A stretch of DNA of 42,096 nt from Larix sibirica (GCA_004151065.3 NWUY0304621336.1:1-42096); one strand, 5' to 3'; shown: positions 1-10,470, numbered from the stretch's first letter. Numbers and translations: made by a program. Notes: generated from the letters alone by a model not told the origin.

Positions 1-46
1 AAGGGAGAGCAAGGAAAAGCTTGCTTGACATTAGGAGAGCAAGGTG
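1..46 (+). repeat. Dispersed short repeat, copy A
   Basis: A short repeat with core GCTTGCTTGACATTAGGAGA followed by GCAAGG. Related copies lie at 5474-5506 on the plus strand and 17769-17800 on the minus strand. In this copy GAGAGCAAGG flanks the core on both sides, so it looks partly duplicated. It contains no coding frame. The three copies sit in unrelated surroundings, one of them inside a retroelement relic. Confidence 0.7.
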
Positions 47-1699
47 GTGGATAGGTTGTAAGGGATGAACCTGATCCCATAATCAAATCTGATCTGATCT
101 AATTAGTTCTGGCAGTAATGACTGAATAGGGAGTTCCAATCTCAGATCGATCCCACAGTAATGATATCACATAAAGTAAAGCAAGTTGGAAAGTAAATGT
201 CAATATTTCATAGTGGTAATACCCCCAAAGTAATAATATTTAAGCAAGTGTGATTCCAACCATATGTATGGAAAGCAGTCGGTCCAACCAAAAGCTCTCT
301 GGGAAGCAGGTACGAAGTGTTTGGAGCATTCATTCCAAAGGTAAGTAGTCATAATAAGGTGAAGGCAGGTGGGTAGTAGGTGGTAGATTAGGTCAACCCC
401 ATAAGGTTAAAGCAAAGTAAGGATCTAAAGTTCCTGGTAGCACTGGAGTCATAATGAATTACTAAAAGTATCTATATGAAAGCCCGCCCGTCTTCTAATG
501 CTCTAAGTTCAGGTCTGTGAGCCAGCCATGCCATCAAGCACTCACTTAATAATGGATAGCTCAGGGCTGGCTATCCACCCAAACTAAAGGCTGGTAGGAA
601 GTAATAAAAAGCAGTAGGGGGTACCAACTAACGGTTCGTTTTCTTCTCTTACTCTTTCCTAGCCCGGCCAAGTTGATTCTCCCAGCAGCCGTCGTCTTCC
701 GTCCGTGTTTGTCCCGCAAAGTCGCCCGCCATCGATCCCACCCATCCAGCTGTACAATCCATCGCATACCAGCAATCGCGGCAATCCTAGCTTTTCCATG
801 CCCCCTATCAAGAGTGTAAGACGATGGAAAAAGGAAGAGTTAACAGGATCCCCATCGCCATTTGACTGAGATCACAAGTCATCACATATTGACCCAAATG
901 AGGGTGGCGGAACACTCACATTCTTTAACTAAGTAGATCAATGATCTCTGAATACTATTTGTTTACATAATAATCTATGTAAGAATTCAAGCCTGATAAT
1001 CTCATATCAAAATGATTATTTTTATTATTATTGTATTACATGGTATCACAAGTATTTTCCTACAAGTAGTGCAATTGTAATATGTATTTTACAAGGTTAT
1101 GACATATGTATATATATATGATAACATTTTAGGGTTTTTATTTCCATTACTATACTTTTATATCCCTATTATTCTTATGTAAAAGGGTTTCAATACGTAA
1201 TAAAAAATATTCTAGTGAAATGGGGGGGACTAACAGCAGATATGAAAGCGCCTCATTTATGACATGGGTGAGCTGTACCATTCTGTTAGGTCTCGTCGAA
1301 ATTGAGTGAAGTATGGAGTTAACTGCGCACGGAATCCGGGGAGTGGAGAGAAGGGCAGCGCATGCTGCATGCGGTGGTTGGGAAGAGAGCTCCAGGGAGA
1401 GAAAAATAAGAGAGATAAGGTTTGCATTAGGAAAGTGGAGAGAATGCACACACGGGAGGATAAAAAAAAGAAATGAAAAGGACGCAGTGGAGGCGAGTGC
1501 AGGATATCTAGTGAGTCTCCCACGTTGAAGCGAGGGGGCGTAATCATAATCCAGGATACACATGAATACCTGCAGAATGAAAATATCGGGTATGTTTTCC
1601 TTTTAATGCCTCTGTTTGATAGAGCAGCGTTACAGTAGTTTCCTTTTATTTATTAAATATCTACTTCGGTCAGGGATAAATGGGTTCTAAATACTTTTA
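47..1699. other. Non-coding stretch, low-complexity then AT-rich
   Basis: The first 500 bases are rich in short purine-biased words such as GGTAAGTAGT and GGTGGTAG. From about 930 to 1250 the sequence is AT-rich, with a short (TA)n run near 1107-1120. Minus-strand open frames at 1150-1563 and 1257-1547 overlap in different frames, show no recognisable domain and look like chance frames through pyrimidine-rich sequence. I see no RNA gene or promoter I would defend. Confidence 0.5.
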
Positions 1700-2158
1700 T
1701 TGGGTAGAATTTCAATAGCGTACACTGCTACCTCGGTGAATAGAGAGTCCATGGTTAGGAAGGAGACGATGCATTTCCAGGAATCGCGACCAGGCTGTAA
1801 GAGCCCAACGTTTTCCTTTTTGGTGAATAAACTATGTGTTCTGTTTGTTCCCATGCGTAAACATTATATACGTTTTCCATTCTTTGGAATGACGGTGCCA
1901 CTCCAGTTTTTGAAGGCCCGTAAGCTCACTAGGCAAACTAAAACAGACCCTGATGTTTATATAAAGGATTTATTTCCAGATTGTGCGTCCTTGTGTTCAA
2001 GGGCCTGTAGATACCCCTTTACGTTGAGTCAAATTGTGCCGGCAACTTATGTTGTTGGTTACCTATTCGCCGCCGCTTTTCTTGTAGGTGTCTATCATGG
2101 AAGCATGAACCAAAAGTATTTGCGGAATTCATCAGAGGCGGTTGAGCTAAAAATTTGA
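1700..2158 (+). CDS. Hypothetical protein, unrecognised, one predicted membrane segment
   Basis: This is an uninterrupted 152-codon frame and the most protein-like unidentified ORF in the window. The N-terminal third may be an artefact, because later ATG codons exist at residues 19 and 24. The middle is basic (residues about 53-80, with motif KARKLTRQTK). A Cys-containing stretch with LFPDCASLCSRACRY follows, then one hydrophobic segment around residues 112-132 (VVGYLFAAAFLVGVYHGSM), and a polar tail ends in a TGA stop. The balanced composition and mixed hydrophobic pattern separate it from its low-complexity neighbours. I do not recognise a family and saw no match to the standard plant mitochondrial genes I know. 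It could be a fragment of a nuclear or viral gene captured here, a lineage-specific mitochondrial ORF, or chance. Confidence 0.4.
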   Translation: MGRISIAYTATSVNRESMVRKETMHFQESRPGCKSPTFSFLVNKLCVLFVPMRKHYIRFPFFGMTVPLQFLKARKLTRQTKTDPDVYIKDLFPDCASLCSRACRYPFTLSQIVPATYVVGYLFAAAFLVGVYHGSMNQKYLRNSSEAVELKI

Positions 2159-2369
2159 GTGCATTCGTAAGGCCCTACATGAAAGTGAATAGTAAACAAT
2201 TAGGACTTTTTCCACATTGAATGAACAAATCCAAATTGGGGAAAATGTAACTTATCCAGATGCTATTATACCCATAAGTGTTACTTTTCTTATTGTTACT
2301 GTTAAAGAAAGTGTATAAAGTGAAATCTGGAATAGCTTTACTTACGAAAACGTGGAGGCAAGTACTCTC
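2159..2369. other. Spacer
   Basis: This stretch is AT-rich with no recognisable gene. Toward its right end it starts to show the same biased codon-like wording as the following array (for example GATGCTATTATACCC at about 2258), so the array boundary is gradual. Confidence 0.35.
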
Positions 2370-3272
2370 TAATCTGAATATTTCTCCTGCTGTCCTAGCT
2401 GCTGGTGCCACTTCAACTACTGCATAACCTACTGACTCTACATCTGCTGCTGTTGGCACTGGGTCTAAATATAATGAGTGAATATGGCTGAGCGAAGGAA
2501 AGCTGCGGGTCCCCTTCGTCTGGGAACTCTACCACTGATGCTGTTGCTATAATAAGTTAGCTTCTTTCATTGTTTGAACAATCTTCAGCCCTATCTCCCA
2601 GATTCTATCTGAGGAAAGCCAACCACGTGCAGCTGTAAGGATCCAAAAATAAGTTACGATAATTTGTTGTACCGGTAATTGAAAGACATAGATTCATTCT
2701 CTGGAAGCAGTAGCTGAAGGAAAGCCAAGCACTATTCCCTCTCTAACCAACCTCTACAGCTCTCTTGGGGAAAGGAAAAGAAAAAACTCTTCTATTTCTC
2801 TTTCCCTCCCTCTCTACCCGACTTGGGGAAAGGGAAGCAAAAGGAATATAATTATTATACTTACCGCTGGGGATGCTGGAAATTATGCTCTTGGGGAATT
2901 ATGCTGCTTCAACTGATTATGCTGGGGATGCTCGTGAAACTGGTGATGCTGGAAATAATGCTATGGGAACTGATGATGGAAAAAATGCTATGGGAACTGG
3001 TAGTGCTTCTGGTTATGCAGGGAATGCTCTAACGACTGGTTCAATTGATTCCGTTGGTAATGCTCTTTCAACTTATGCTACTTGGAATGATCCTTTCAAT
3101 TGGTGCTTATGGGGATGCTGGGTCAACTGTGGACTCTCATGCTGGTGAGTAAACTGAGGTTCAAATGCATCTGGCTAACTAGCCACCTTTCCTGCTGCTC
3201 CTGCTACCACCTCTGCTTATACTGCTATTGGTAGTGCTGGTTCCATATAAACAGATTCAACTGTGTCCTGCT
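2370..3272 (+). repeat. Period-3 Ala/Gly/Ser/Thr-rich array P1
   Basis: This is a degenerate array built from codon-like triplets GCT, GGT, ACT, TCT, GAT, AAT and TAT. It reads in frame as peptide-like text: AAGATSTTA near 2400, then GNNAMGTDDGKNAMGTGSAS within an open run at 2873-3148, then APATTSAYTAIGSAGS near 3200-3250. NAMGT is repeated within the second run. Reading runs are ended by single stops and small frame slips. No start codon, signal or domain supports a functional gene. The same style recurs on the plus strand at 11.15, 38.6 and 39.7 kb and on the minus strand at 18.0, 29.0 and 32.9 kb. It is either a triplet-biased satellite or decayed copies of a repetitive-protein gene. Confidence 0.6.
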
Positions 3273-3494
3273 GACTGTGTCTTTGCTAAGGTAACAAAGT
3301 TGACTCATCACAGTATCGGGGTCAAATATTTGTGCGGATTCACTTTTCATGGTCTGTTGCATGTCCCAATTGAGCTCTTGCCACAGATAATAAGAAAATT
3401 CTTAGAGTCAAGAGTTAGTCTGTTAGCCACGAATTGAAGCCGTGAGCCATGCACATTCAGACCGTTGCGTCACAGGGTTGGGATTGTTTCTTTT
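3273..3494. other. Spacer before the copia remnant
   Basis: No gene is recognised. A 69-codon open frame (3228-3437) overlaps the end of the array and has no domain. Confidence 0.35.
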
Positions 3495-4796
3495 TGAGTT
3501 GTCATTGATGTCAACAAGTGTTTGAAAAACTTATTTGATACATGAAACGATGACAAGTGTTGGAGAAGCGTTTTGACAAGTGTGAAGACAAGCGTTGAAG
3601 AAGAACGTTATGAGATATTAAAAGTGTTGATGAAAAGTGTTGAAGAAGCACTTTGTGAGATATCGTTCCTCTTAAACCATTCTATAAGGATATACCTAAG
3701 TATTAATGAAATTGGTCGAACAAAATGGAGAATAAAATGACTATGTGAAAGGAGATTAGGTCGGCCTAGAACAGACCTAATTAGAAAAGGATCCTAAAGA
3801 CATGAGGTCGGCCCAAGTAATGTAAAGGGTTGATTGATAGAAATAGAAGTGAATTGAAACCATTGTGATCATCGATTCAAGCAAGTGTGAGATCGATCTG
3901 AGGAAGAGAGCGAAGGGTTCAGGCAGCAGGATAAAGACTGAGGCATGAAAGGTACAGATCAAGGGTGAAGGAGATCCAAAAGTTAGAATAGATAAGTACA
4001 TTGGGTACTGTATGTCTTGACTGGGCTTGAATTATATTTGGATTTGCTCTGTTTGTATGAGTATTAAGTCTGGGTTTTAGATCTATTAATACTACTGCTA
4101 ATAAGGCTTTTTAGTAGAAGTATAAGGTCTGAGATTCGGTCTACTAAGAGGCCGAAATAGGGACAGTTGAAGGACGGATATTGAGACTACAGTTCGGATT
4201 GTTTGATCGAGTTTGAAAAAGAGTATTTAGGAAGTTTGAGATCAGTCTTGAGGGCAGATCTGTTGGTAACTTGCACCCAGTTTCAATAAGCAGTTCATAG
4301 GTATGTTTGAGCGGAGGTAGCTGAAGTATTCATTGGAGAAACAGAGCACAGTGACAAAGGTTACGGACAGTCATATAGAAGATTGGATCAGTCTCTCTTG
4401 GATTACTAGAAACACAAGGTGGGTGCCTATGTGCTGAAGGTTGGAGCCTTCATTTGGTGACAAAGTCAGACCTTGAATATTGGTGTCTTCCATCTCTTCC
4501 AGATAGTTGTCTTTTACATTGGGGATTGGAATCCCCTACATCAGTGAGGATAGGTGTCCTCTATATTTGGAGATTGGAGTCTCCTCTTCTATGTAATCAT
4601 CTATGGTTTGAACCATATTATATTATTTAGTTTACAAAATATATCTTGTGTACTTATGGTTGATTATTTGTAAATGTTCATGATCACATATTATGATTAG
4701 TTGTAATTGATGAAGGTCTGATTTCTAATAAAAAGAATGAAGTTTGGGTATACTTATTTGCCCCACCCCCCTATCAGTATACCAGTGTTTGAAACA
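3495..4796 (+). mobile_element. Putative 5' LTR of a Ty1/copia retrotransposon
   Basis: The 3' boundary is well supported: the segment ends in ...GAAACA and is followed two bases later by an initiator-Met tRNA primer-binding site. The proposed 5' boundary is the TG of TGAGTTGTCATTGATGTCAA at 3495, chosen because LTRs begin with TG and because this word resembles plant copia LTR starts as I remember them. That end is uncertain. Near the left end a roughly 29-base unit is repeated (3590-3618 and 3635-3663, core GTTGAAGAAG...TGAGATAT). No second LTR is visible downstream, so the boundary cannot be confirmed by comparison. Confidence 0.55.
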
Positions 4797-4797
4797 A

Positions 4798-4812
4798 TTG
4801 GTATCAAAGCAG
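4798..4812 (+). other. Primer-binding site (initiator-Met tRNA type)
   Basis: TTGGTATCAAAGCAG matches the plant retrotransposon PBS core TGGTATCAGAGC with one difference (A for G). It lies two bases after the CA that ends the putative LTR, which is the expected spacing for copia elements. Confidence 0.8.
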
Positions 4813-4866
4813 CTCCTTGATGAACAGTCCAACCAGCTGAAAGGAGATATCCTTAAAGGAACACAC

Positions 4867-5457
4867 ATGGCCAATCCAAGCGAAACAAGCATAATTGATA
4901 CTCTAGAAGGAAAAGTCATGCAGCTCATGAAAGAAGCCGATAATTCCATGAAAGAAGCTAAGAGGCAAAAGGATAATGCAGCACTCCTTGAGACTATAAT
5001 GGTAGGACTAATGAATAGCATGGCAGATTGAAAAAAAGAATTAATCAAGGCAGGAAAAGGCACCAAAACATTGACTGAAGAAACTACTGAAGAAGCATCT
5101 ACCTCAAATAAGTCAGTGATGTTCAGAGAGAAAAGATATGGTCAAAACAAAGATGCATCCACACACATGGGAGTGATCAAATCCTCAAACAGAGACAGCA
5201 ATTGGACATCATCAAGGAATCCAGCCTCAAAAAGGTCTCAAAAGTTTGTCTTTGGCTATTGTAACTCATGTCACAATTTTGGGCACAAAGCAATAGATTG
5301 TCAAGCACAAAAAAAGGAGTAATCCTAGAACAAAAGAAGCTTATTAAACAAGGAATGCATAAGAAAATGAGAACTCATTTACACCATTGGCACAATTGGA
5401 TGGAATGCCAAAAGTGTAACAACTTTGGACACCTAGCCAAGGATTGCACGATCAGTT
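4867..5457 (+). pseudogene. Ty1/copia gag remnant with two zinc knuckles
   Basis: The reading frame starts at ATG 4867, about 55 bases after the PBS, with MANPSETSIIDTLEGK. An in-frame TGA at 5029-5031 interrupts it and the same frame reopens at once; TGG to TGA is the simplest explanation. It continues to a first knuckle CNSCHNFGHKAIDC (CX2CX4HX4C, about 5256-5300). After an A-run near 5310-5317 the frame shifts and reaches a second knuckle CQKCNNFGHLAKDC (about 5407-5451). In copia gag the capsid (UBN2-type) domain comes before the knuckles. Here only about 130 codons separate the start from the first knuckle, and the capsid core is not evident, suggesting an internal deletion. The second knuckle is followed by a stop and then by an unrelated repeat. 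The gene is dead. Confidence 0.8.
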
Positions 5458-5473
5458 AATTAAATAAAAAAAA

Positions 5474-5506
5474 GGAAAGGCTTGCTTGACCAAAGGGAGG
5501 GCAAGG
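5474..5506 (+). repeat. Dispersed short repeat, copy B, inside the copia remnant
   Basis: GGAAAGGCTTGCTTGACCAA followed by a GGGAGGGCAAGG tail matches copies at 15-46 (plus) and 17769-17800 (minus) with a few differences. It sits exactly between the second gag zinc knuckle and the protease coding region, where copia polyproteins normally have only a short linker. It may therefore have been inserted here, or been brought in by recombination. A short A-rich run precedes it. Confidence 0.65.
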
Positions 5507-5515
5507 AAGAAAGTG

Positions 5516-5766
5516 AAAAATGTTTTCCCGCACAATAAGAGGCAAATCAGTGGTACATACATAGACAGTGGATGTACAAGACACATTACTGGAGAGAAAG
5601 ACAAATTAATCACATTCAAAAAGGGAATAAGTGGCAGTGTTGCGTTTGGAAACAACGAAGTGGCTCAAATCACTGGTAAAGGGACAGTCATACTGGACAA
5701 AGGGAATGCAAAAGCACAAAACGTGCTATACGTGGAAGGACTAAAACACAATCTACTAAGTGTTGC
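5516..5766 (+). pseudogene. Ty1/copia aspartic protease remnant (start of pol)
   Basis: The frame gives TYIDSGCTRHITGEKDK, carrying the copia retropepsin active-site triad DSG (in D-S-G-C-T-R-H-I-T-G), then the later protease segment with FGNNEVAQITGKG and NVLYVEGLKHNLLSV. That final motif is the conserved end of the copia protease region. The catalytic Asp and the surrounding residues are intact, unlike the other elements in this window. The similarity stops abruptly after NLLSV; integrase, reverse transcriptase and RNase H are absent, and the next bases belong to an unrelated repeat (CTTTCCTAAATAACTCCG). An open frame runs 5486-5776, but its first codons belong to the inserted short repeat. 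Confidence 0.85.
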
Positions 5767-6400
5767 ACTTTCCTAAATAACTCCGCAACACAGATTCTTT
5801 GCGGAGAATTTGATTAGGCCCTTTGGTCGAGCCTGCTTACGCACCCTTCCTAAATAACTCCGAAATCTGCGGAGATGTAATTAGCTAATTGAACAGGAAG
5901 TCCTATTCAATAAGTTGACCGGTAACACCGCGTCCTCTATTTTATCGGAATCGAGCAAAATAAACTAGCTGTAAAGGAAGAGCTAAACGAGGGAGGCCAG
6001 AAGGAAGGAAGTCCCAGGCAATATCAAACGAGTGAAAAATTACCATAAAAACCGGGTGAAGGATGGAGCGTCTATCTGAGTTTGTATCCATCCGAATGGC
6101 TAGGATCAAACTATCAGGATATGAGTAGGTAGGTATGTCTGAGACCTCAAGCTAGTTGGAACAGTAATGAAATGTCCAAATAAAGGTAAGGTAGTGTAAA
6201 GGGTTCATAGGAAGAGTGCACGCATCAACCGCTGGAGTAGACCTCATGACCGGACAGCAAATGGATCACACCATTTATCCCCTCTATCAGGCAGGTCAAG
6301 ACCGTAAGACGTGCGTGGATCGAAGGCCCTAATATCTATATTGACGAGTATGATTTCGGTCACTACTTTAGATAGCATCAAAGTTGGAATGGAGACAACT
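5767..6400. repeat. Repeat-bearing spacer right of the copia break
   Basis: TTCCTAAATAACTCCG occurs at about 5770-5786 and again near 5848-5864, each followed by a segment containing GCGGAGA, so a unit of roughly 78 bases is partly duplicated. The first copy forms the right junction of the copia fragment. The rest, to 6400, shows no gene. Confidence 0.5.
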
Positions 6401-8530
6401 TATTCTTATCGCTTTAGCTCAGCTAAGTAGTGCCTCTTTATTTACAATTAATTAGAACTAAGCAGGTAATAAATGAGATTGAGAACTTAACAACTGCGGA
6501 AAGAGAAATTTGTCTTTCTTAGTGCCAGGGCGCCGGGGAAATGTTGTTTCCGTTGAAAGGAACTAAGCTGAGCCGCCAGCGAAGCTATGCTTGGTATATG
6601 TCAGACCCTATTTGATAGAGGAACTAAGCTCTAACGGCAGCGGGATAGGGTAAGAAGTCTGTCTCTTTCTAACCTAGTGCCTTATTCTCTTTCTCACTAT
6701 TCCCGCTCTAGCGAAGAATAATAAGGTTTTTTGTGTCCCTAGCGAACCAGGTATAGCCTTAGTAAGGTATAGCCGGTACTAACTCTCCTTAGTACTAGCC
6801 CTAAGGTAGGGTAAGGTAAGTTGGTAACGCGGGTGTCTTTTACCCTCCCTATGACCAGGTAATAAATGAGATTTAGAACGTGCCCCGCCTGGTTCTTTTT
6901 CCCTTTCCTGCCTACCGTGGGAGGGAGAGGCTGCGCGGTAGCGATCAATCAACCATGAGCGTTAGCTATTAACTGGTGACTATCTCTATTATAAATTCTA
7001 TTTCTTGAAACGAAATATGATGTAGTGTGGTCCTATTTATCTTTATTGTGAAGGCCTATTTCATGCTATGGGGTGCTGCCTATTTGTTGGTTTAGCTGGG
7101 ACTATTTACTCTGGCTCCTAGACCTCTCTAAACTATGCTATCCTATCTATGCCTATTGAAACTATGCTATTGGGTGCCTATTGGCCTGGTACATAGACTA
7201 ATTCAACTGCAACTACTCTTTAGGCGCTATCTATGAGAGTCAGTAGGTTTTCAACCGCTAACCCTAACGCACCTGACTTATTCCCATCCTTCTATTAGCT
7301 AGCCCAATTTAGAAACCCTTTCATAGATGACTTTAGACCTTCCACCTGACCTACCTATTCATAACCTACCTACCCTTCTTTACCCAACCCAGCCCTTATT
7401 TGACGACTAACCGGGCACCGGGTAATAAATTCTATTTATAACTTAACAACTCCAATGAAAGCCTGGTGTCTGGGGAGGGGGATTGCCCCAGCCTGGTTCT
7501 TTTTCCCTTTCCTGGGAGGGTTCTAAATTATCTTTATTTCAACGGGGAGGGCATAGGCACAGACTTTATTGATAAGGGAGTTTGAGGGCATCGACGACGG
7601 GGCGTGGACAATAAAATGCATCCGTTCGGCATGTTAAAGATGAGTTAGCGAGGTCACCGTTAAGGCTAATACTTCTCTTTTGGCTTTAACGCCTTTATGC
7701 ATCTCGCTTGCTAGATTGCACGCTGGCTGGCTATATTGTCATCACGGCCAGAGGAAAAAAAAATAGCAGGCAGTAAGGGCAGTTATATAGAGTAGGCCTA
7801 GGCAGGTTAAGCATAAATTGTTTAGATTGATTCTTGAAACAATCTTTTGATTTTCTTTTGCTGAACCCACTGACGGTTGAAAGTAAGGTTTTTCTTTTTG
7901 GAATTTGGCATTATAGCTGCGGCTACTCCTTGACCGGGAGGATTCCTCGCCGGGAGTACTTGCTAGTCATAGTGGGGCTGGGCTCATCATGGCCTGGGCT
8001 GGAAACTTACATAGTCATAGATAAGGGTCCATCATAGTTGTTCATAGCCCATTATGCAGTATAGACACTGCTCATTGTGCATATTGCTTCCCGACCAAAT
8101 TATAGCCTGTGCCTTGGGGGTAGGGGTAGTAGGGGGCCTATTCAATTTGTGCATCATTCAAATAATAGGAATGACCCACAGAAAATTTTACCAGTAGCGC
8201 AGAATAGCCCAATCTTAGTATTATATATTCAACGTTTAATTTAGAGGGAGATGAAAGAAGCAATAAATGTAATCTCCTCTGACCAGACGTGTTCGAACCG
8301 GTAAGTTCGCCTATCTAGGAATCCTTGGCACAGATTAAGCAGAGGAAAAAATCATTGCCCCTAGAAGAGCCTTTTTGGCAAGACCAAAAGCCTATCCAAA
8401 TGAAGCAGAGGATCCTGACTCCCCGGTAAAGTCTTTTGCGGCGGACAAAGCCTATCCAGTACTGAGTACCACCTCAGCTGGCTCTATCAAAAACCAAAGT
8501 GAATCTTACATCTTGCTATAGTAATTTCAT
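6401..8530. repeat. Mosaic of short dispersed repeats, no gene
   Basis: Several internal repeats are visible. GGAACTAAGCT occurs near 6558 and 6619. GGTAATAAAT occurs near 6465, 6858 and 7422. A 24-base perfect repeat beginning GCCTGGTTCTTTTTCCCTTT occurs at 6887-6910 and 7491-7514. CGCTTTAGCTCAGCTAAG at 6410-6427 is repeated exactly at 16422-16439. GCCGGGAGTACTTGC at 7949-7963 is found inverted at 25873-25887. From about 7050 to 7230 the wording resembles the period-3 arrays (GLAGTIYSGS, then a stop). The short open frames at 6739-6948 and 7834-8037 have no recognisable content. Confidence 0.6.
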
Positions 8531-9180
8531 GTGATTATAGTTAACCTAGTAGTTATGATAATAATATAGAAAAGTGAAATAACTATGATTTTACCATGGC
8601 TTACTTAATTATTATACTATTAGTATGTTCTACTGCTTGGTAGTGTAGTATTAAACCCTTAAAGGCATTACATTGTAAGTACCATATTCTAATTCTAATT
8701 GACATTATAATATATAATGGTTTACTGTCATAGTTAATCCTAGGTTTTTTGGTTTCAATGGTTCGGGTTTGTTTCGGGCTCATGTGATCGTTGAGTTTTG
8801 TAGTCTAAGGAGAGTTGAAGTGAAGTATTAGTTTAGTATAAGCCTAAAGAGAAGACTAAGATAGTATAAGGAAAGTATTAAGTAGTCTAATAAATAAGTA
8901 ATAGTTTTTAGATAAGAAGAATTCAACTTATAGAAGATTCCATATATTCCTTGTATAATTATAGAAGTGAGTTATAGGAGTTGACTAATGATATAAGTTA
9001 TATTCCTAAGACTAAGTAAGAGACCCAGGTTTTTAATACAAAAAGGGGAAGTTTAATTAAAATTAGATAAGGGGCCAAGACTTTCACAAGAGATAGCAGG
9101 AGCTCCAATCTAGGATTAAGGATAATGTGACTGAGGCAACTTACATTGAAGCTTTCACAGATGCTATCTGAGAAGATCTT
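8531..9180. other. AT-rich spacer
   Basis: AT-rich DNA with many AGTATTAAG/TAGTATAAG-like words around 8830-8900. No gene or RNA is recognised. The minus-strand frame at 8601-8783 looks like chance. Confidence 0.35.
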
Positions 9181-9189
9181 AAGATAGAA

Positions 9190-9490
9190 GTCCTAATAAC
9201 TGAGCTGCAAACCGGCCATTGCTACTGCTAAAAAAGAGTAAAAAATGAATGTTAAGCTCTTCATACCTTTAAGCAACGTAAGTCTATAAACCCTACCTAG
9301 AATACCACCAATAAAAATGTTGGAAATTATAACAATCAGAGGCAAAGTCATAAATACAACCCTAAGAGTACAAAACCTTCCCCTCAGAATACACAAGTCA
9401 ATGTTAAAAGCAATCAAGGGGTAGTTACACGTGTAAATGTAGTGAAAATGCCACTTCAGCAACAAGAACCCCAAGTAATAATTGAAAAAA
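9190..9490 (+). pseudogene. Possible gag-like Asn/Gln/Lys-rich relic
   Basis: On the plus strand the frame around 9300-9480 reads as NKNVGNYNNQRQSHKYNP, followed by more N/Q/K/P-rich text ending near QQQEPQV. Such polar basic low-complexity text is common in the C-terminal part of Ty3/gypsy gag just before the zinc knuckle. No clear knuckle follows, and stops occur upstream. The overlapping minus-strand open frame (9193-9474) is probably its shadow. Assignment to a retroelement is inference only. Confidence 0.25.
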
Positions 9491-10416
9491 GGATTGAAAA
9501 GCTTAAGTTGTGCCTCAACACAATCCTCATAATTACTTTATTCCGTAACCTGTTTATTATTAAAAGACCAAGAATCAGTGTGTAAACAATGTAAGAACCT
9601 ATGTTAGCCTTAAGTAATATAATCCATATGATGTACCCTCATGGCTTCCACACCAGTGTTATGATTAAAAGAGAAAGTATCACCCCAAGGTTTGGTGTGC
9701 CATTCACTTGGTTAGGGGACATAGTTTAGATAGATGTGGCATATGGATCAATAAACAAATTAGAGAACAACAGACTCAAGCTCTACAACAAGCTGTACAT
9801 CTTTACAAGAAAAACCTTGGCCCTTTCCCGAATCACAACTAGCATCAGGGTAAATAAAATAATAATCAAGGGAATAAAGCTGATAGACCAAGAGTTTATA
9901 ACTTAAACCTAGGCCCTAACCCTCTTTATAATGCCCTGTAAAGAACAATTAGTCATGTGGATTTAATGGTTTACCTTAAGTAAACAAATGTGATCACAAG
10001 GAGTTAAGCTGCTCATGCAAGTACAAGTAAGAATGTGAGCAAACAAAAGCAAGTAGCAGTTAGAATCCTATGCCACCACCAAATCAAAATGTTCCAAGTG
10101 GCATGCGTTTAGTAAATAAACAAAATTGTTACTGCAAAAATAGCTATTTTATAAGCCAGGCTTTTTTATATAGTATAATCACTTTTATAGCGTTTATCTC
10201 GTATATAAAGCATATAGCTATGTATGTTTATCTCGTCTATAGACCACATTTCCACCTTCCGAAAAAACTCAACGAAACTTTCATCACTTAGTCTGTACTC
10301 AACTCGCCACAGAAGAGCATCCTATACTTTCACTTCTTATCATTGAGGAATGGGAACACATTGAGGAATTAATGGGAACAACAAGTGATAGTTGCTTGGG
10401 GGCTATTTCAATTTAC
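9491..10416. other. No gene recognised
   Basis: AT-rich sequence containing two short open frames (10070-10291, and the start of 10372-10665) without recognisable domains. The stretch near 9770-10060 has scattered basic, Cys-containing text but no defensible motif. Confidence 0.3.
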
Positions 10417-10470
10417 TCTCTGGGGTCGGGGTTCTTTAACCACTTGTATGTCCTAAAGATACACTATGCC
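10417..10470 (+). repeat. Diverged dispersed repeat, partner at 20405-20460
   Basis: The segment containing GGGGTTCTTTAACCACTTG and TAAAGATACACTATGCC aligns along its whole length, with few gaps, to 20405-20460 (GGGTTTCTTTAACCAATTGG ... TAAAGATACATTTTGCC) in the same orientation. It lies inside an open frame at 10372-10665 whose product I do not recognise, so the frame may be incidental. Confidence 0.6.

Noticed and set aside
1150-1563. 137-codon minus-strand open frame, with a second overlapping frame 1257-1547
   Set aside because: Two overlapping long frames in a pyrimidine-rich strand with no domain; likely due to composition.
6405-6427. TTTAGCTCAGCTAAG resembles the D-arm of a tRNA (also 16422-16439)
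   Set aside because: No anticodon arm, T-loop (GGTTCRANNCC) or acceptor stem pairs with it at the correct distance in either copy.
8285-8310. GTTCGAACC as an inverted tRNA T-loop
   Set aside because: On the minus strand the flanking bases do not form a T stem, and no D or anticodon arm precedes it.
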